Origin: CAZAYB01 sp964489215
GTDB taxonomy: Bacteria; Planctomycetota; Phycisphaerae; Sedimentisphaerales; Anaerohalosphaeraceae
DNA: 7,033 nucleotides
Assembly: GCA_964489215.1 (NCBI GenBank)
Contig: CAZAYB010000168.1
Span: forward strand, 1 to 7,033
Reading direction: 5' to 3'
The translations under genes were made by a program, and so were the position numbers. How positions within the stretch are numbered: position 1 is the first letter of the stretch; each line of letters begins with the position of its first letter. A model generated the notes under the pieces. That model saw only the letters and a program-made list of their open reading frames with translations, was not told the DNA's origin and did not search any database. This document shows positions 6,250 through 7,033 of this stretch, piece by piece.

Positions 6250-6324
6250 GGCCCCATCGTCTAGGCAGGCCTAGGACACCGGGTTTTCAACCCGGCAACA
6301 GGGGTTCGAATCCCCTTGGGGCTA
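6250..6324 (+). tRNA. tRNA-Glu (anticodon TTC)
   Basis: The 75 bases fold into a full cloverleaf. Acceptor GGCCCCA (6250-6256) pairs with TGGGGCT (6317-6323), with G-U at the first pair; the discriminator is A6324 and CCA is not encoded. The D arm has GTCT/GGAC (one G-U pair) and an 11-base loop containing the invariant GG, the maximum for a standard D loop. The anticodon stem CCGGG/CCCGG encloses TTTTCAA, giving TTC at 6286-6288, which reads GAA and GAG. The variable loop has four bases, and the T arm AGGGG-TTCGAAT-CCCCT is canonical. It begins 16 bases after the ferredoxin stop, with no good promoter between. Confidence 0.97.
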
Positions 6325-6334
6325 ATTTCATTTT

Positions 6335-6371
6335 GGCTGATAATACAAATTTGTGTTGTCAGCCATTTTTT
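6335..6371 (+). terminator. Intrinsic terminator after tRNA-Glu
   Basis: GGCTGATAATAC (6335-6346) pairs with GTGTTGTCAGCC (6353-6364) through 12 continuous pairs, three of them G-U, leaving AAATTT as the loop. One A, then six T (6366-6371), follow. The T-tract is only on the plus-strand side, so it ends the ferredoxin-tRNA transcript and not the minus-strand gene beyond. Confidence 0.88.
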
Positions 6372-6418
6372 GTTTGGGGTATGCTTAAGGTCAGCTTAAA
6401 TAATTGTTTTTAGGTGAG
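6372..6418. other. Convergent gap between the terminator and the UvrC-like gene
   Basis: These 47 bases separate the tRNA terminator from the stop of the minus-strand UvrC-like gene. GCTTAAGGTCAGCTTAAAT contains two copies of GCTTAA, but I see no hairpin with a T-tract that would end the minus-strand transcript. Confidence 0.4.
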
Positions 6419-7033
6419 TTATTTGAAATGTTCACTGACGGTTTGTTTTATCATATTTTTATTTATCGAGTCTGAGTTAGAAAGGTTTATCCATATTCCA
6501 GCTGAGTTTTTTCTGCAGAGGAAACGTGAAAGTAAGGAGACGGTTTCCTTTGTTTGCATGTTTTCAATTATTTGGGATGGGCGGGTTTCCATTTTTTCGG
6601 TTTGCTCTATCAGCTGATCGATTTTATCGATTGTGAAGTGATCTGAAATTGTGATTTTTTTTGGAGAGATCAGGAAGGATTTTAGTGCGGTATGTTTTTT
6701 TCTTTTGATTTTTACGGGGTGCCAGCGGTCTATGTGGAGGATTTTAAGTTTTGAAAGTGGGGTGAGCCAATAGTATGCTTTTCGGTTGAGGTTTTGGAGT
6801 TTTGAGATTTTGTTTCTTATTTTGGCGGCTTTTTCGAATTGAGTTTTTGCGGCGAATTTGTTCATCTGTTTATTCATGATTTTGATTTGGTTTTGTGGGC
6901 CTTTTGTGAGTGCATTGATTGCGCAGTTGATTTGTTTTTTGTATTGCTGTTTCGAGATTTTTTTAATGCAAGGAGCAGGGCATGAGTTCATTTGGAGGTA
7001 TGTGCAGGTTTTAGCTTTTTGGGGGTCGTCTAC
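6419..7033 (-). CDS. UvrC/Cho-like nucleotide excision repair protein, C-terminal part (5' end outside window)
   Basis: The minus-strand frame is open to the right edge, so the Met codon at 6989-6991 is internal; 204 residues are visible. The first visible residues give TCTYLQMNSCPAPC, that is Cys-x7-Cys-x3-Cys, matching the last three of the four cysteines that bind an Fe-S cluster in E. coli UvrC (Cys166, 174, 178). KKISKQQYKKQINCAINALTKG follows the UvrC pattern after that motif. A UVR domain, which contacts UvrB, lies at about residues 48-83 (QMNKFAAKTQFEKAAKIRNK). The GIY-YIG nuclease that makes the 3' incision would be encoded beyond the window. After the UVR domain only about 120 residues remain, ending in SLLSRFLCRKNSAGIW, too short for the RNase H-like and helix-hairpin-helix domains that make the 5' incision in true UvrC. 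It is therefore closer to Cho, but with a UVR domain. A frameshifted full uvrC is unlikely, because no UvrC-like sequence is apparent downstream. Confidence 0.82.
   Translation of the reverse strand, partial: VDDPQKAKTCTYLQMNSCPAPCIKKISKQQYKKQINCAINALTKGPQNQIKIMNKQMNKFAAKTQFEKAAKIRNKISKLQNLNRKAYYWLTPLSKLKILHIDRWHPVKIKRKKHTALKSFLISPKKITISDHFTIDKIDQLIEQTEKMETRPSQIIENMQTKETVSLLSRFLCRKNSAGIWINLSNSDSINKNMIKQTVSEHFK

Noticed and set aside
6414..6617. 67-residue plus-strand frame opposite the UvrC-like gene
   Set aside because: The minus strand holds the recognisable UVR and cysteine motifs, so this frame is antisense noise.

Overview
The window looks like chromosome from an anaerobic member of the Planctomycetota, most likely class Phycisphaerae (the Sedimentisphaerales kind). 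The grounds are a prepilin-type H-X9-DG protein at the left edge, a family expanded in Planctomycetota, Lentisphaerota and Verrucomicrobiota; a bacterial-type 2[4Fe-4S] ferredoxin; a tRNA without an encoded CCA; and a strongly G/T-rich plus strand with moderate overall GC. The lineage is an inference from these features, not a database result.

Layout, left to right. (1) 1-620: 3' part of an H-X9-DG pseudopilin-like gene, cut by the left edge. (2) 677-1450: comF, a zinc-ribbon plus phosphoribosyltransferase-fold protein, preceded by a sigma70-like promoter so close to the ATG that the transcript may be leaderless. (3) 1488-1694, minus strand: a small lysine-rich coiled-coil protein of unknown function, convergent with comF and divergent from murJ. 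(4) 1836-3425: murJ, the lipid II flippase. (5) 3570-5918: a large exported protein with a helical TPR-like region, a beta-rich domain and C-terminal HEAT-like helices, under its own near-consensus promoter. (6) 6060-6233: a 57-residue ferredoxin, followed after 16 bases by tRNA-Glu(TTC) and a strong intrinsic terminator; these appear to form one mRNA-tRNA transcript. (7) 6419-7033, minus strand: the C-terminal part of a UvrC/Cho-like protein with cysteine motif and UVR domain, cut by the right edge and ending without room for the UvrC RNase H-like nuclease domain.

The genes do not form one pathway. Most are housekeeping (cell-wall precursor export, electron transfer, tRNA, DNA repair or uptake) and are largely independent transcription units, each with its own promoter or intergenic gap. 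I see no mobile element, CRISPR array, phage gene or toxin-antitoxin pair, and no convincing new multigene system. The points most worth following are the shortened UvrC-like protein, the ferredoxin-tRNA transcript, the large exported repeat protein beside murJ, and the possible leaderless comF message.
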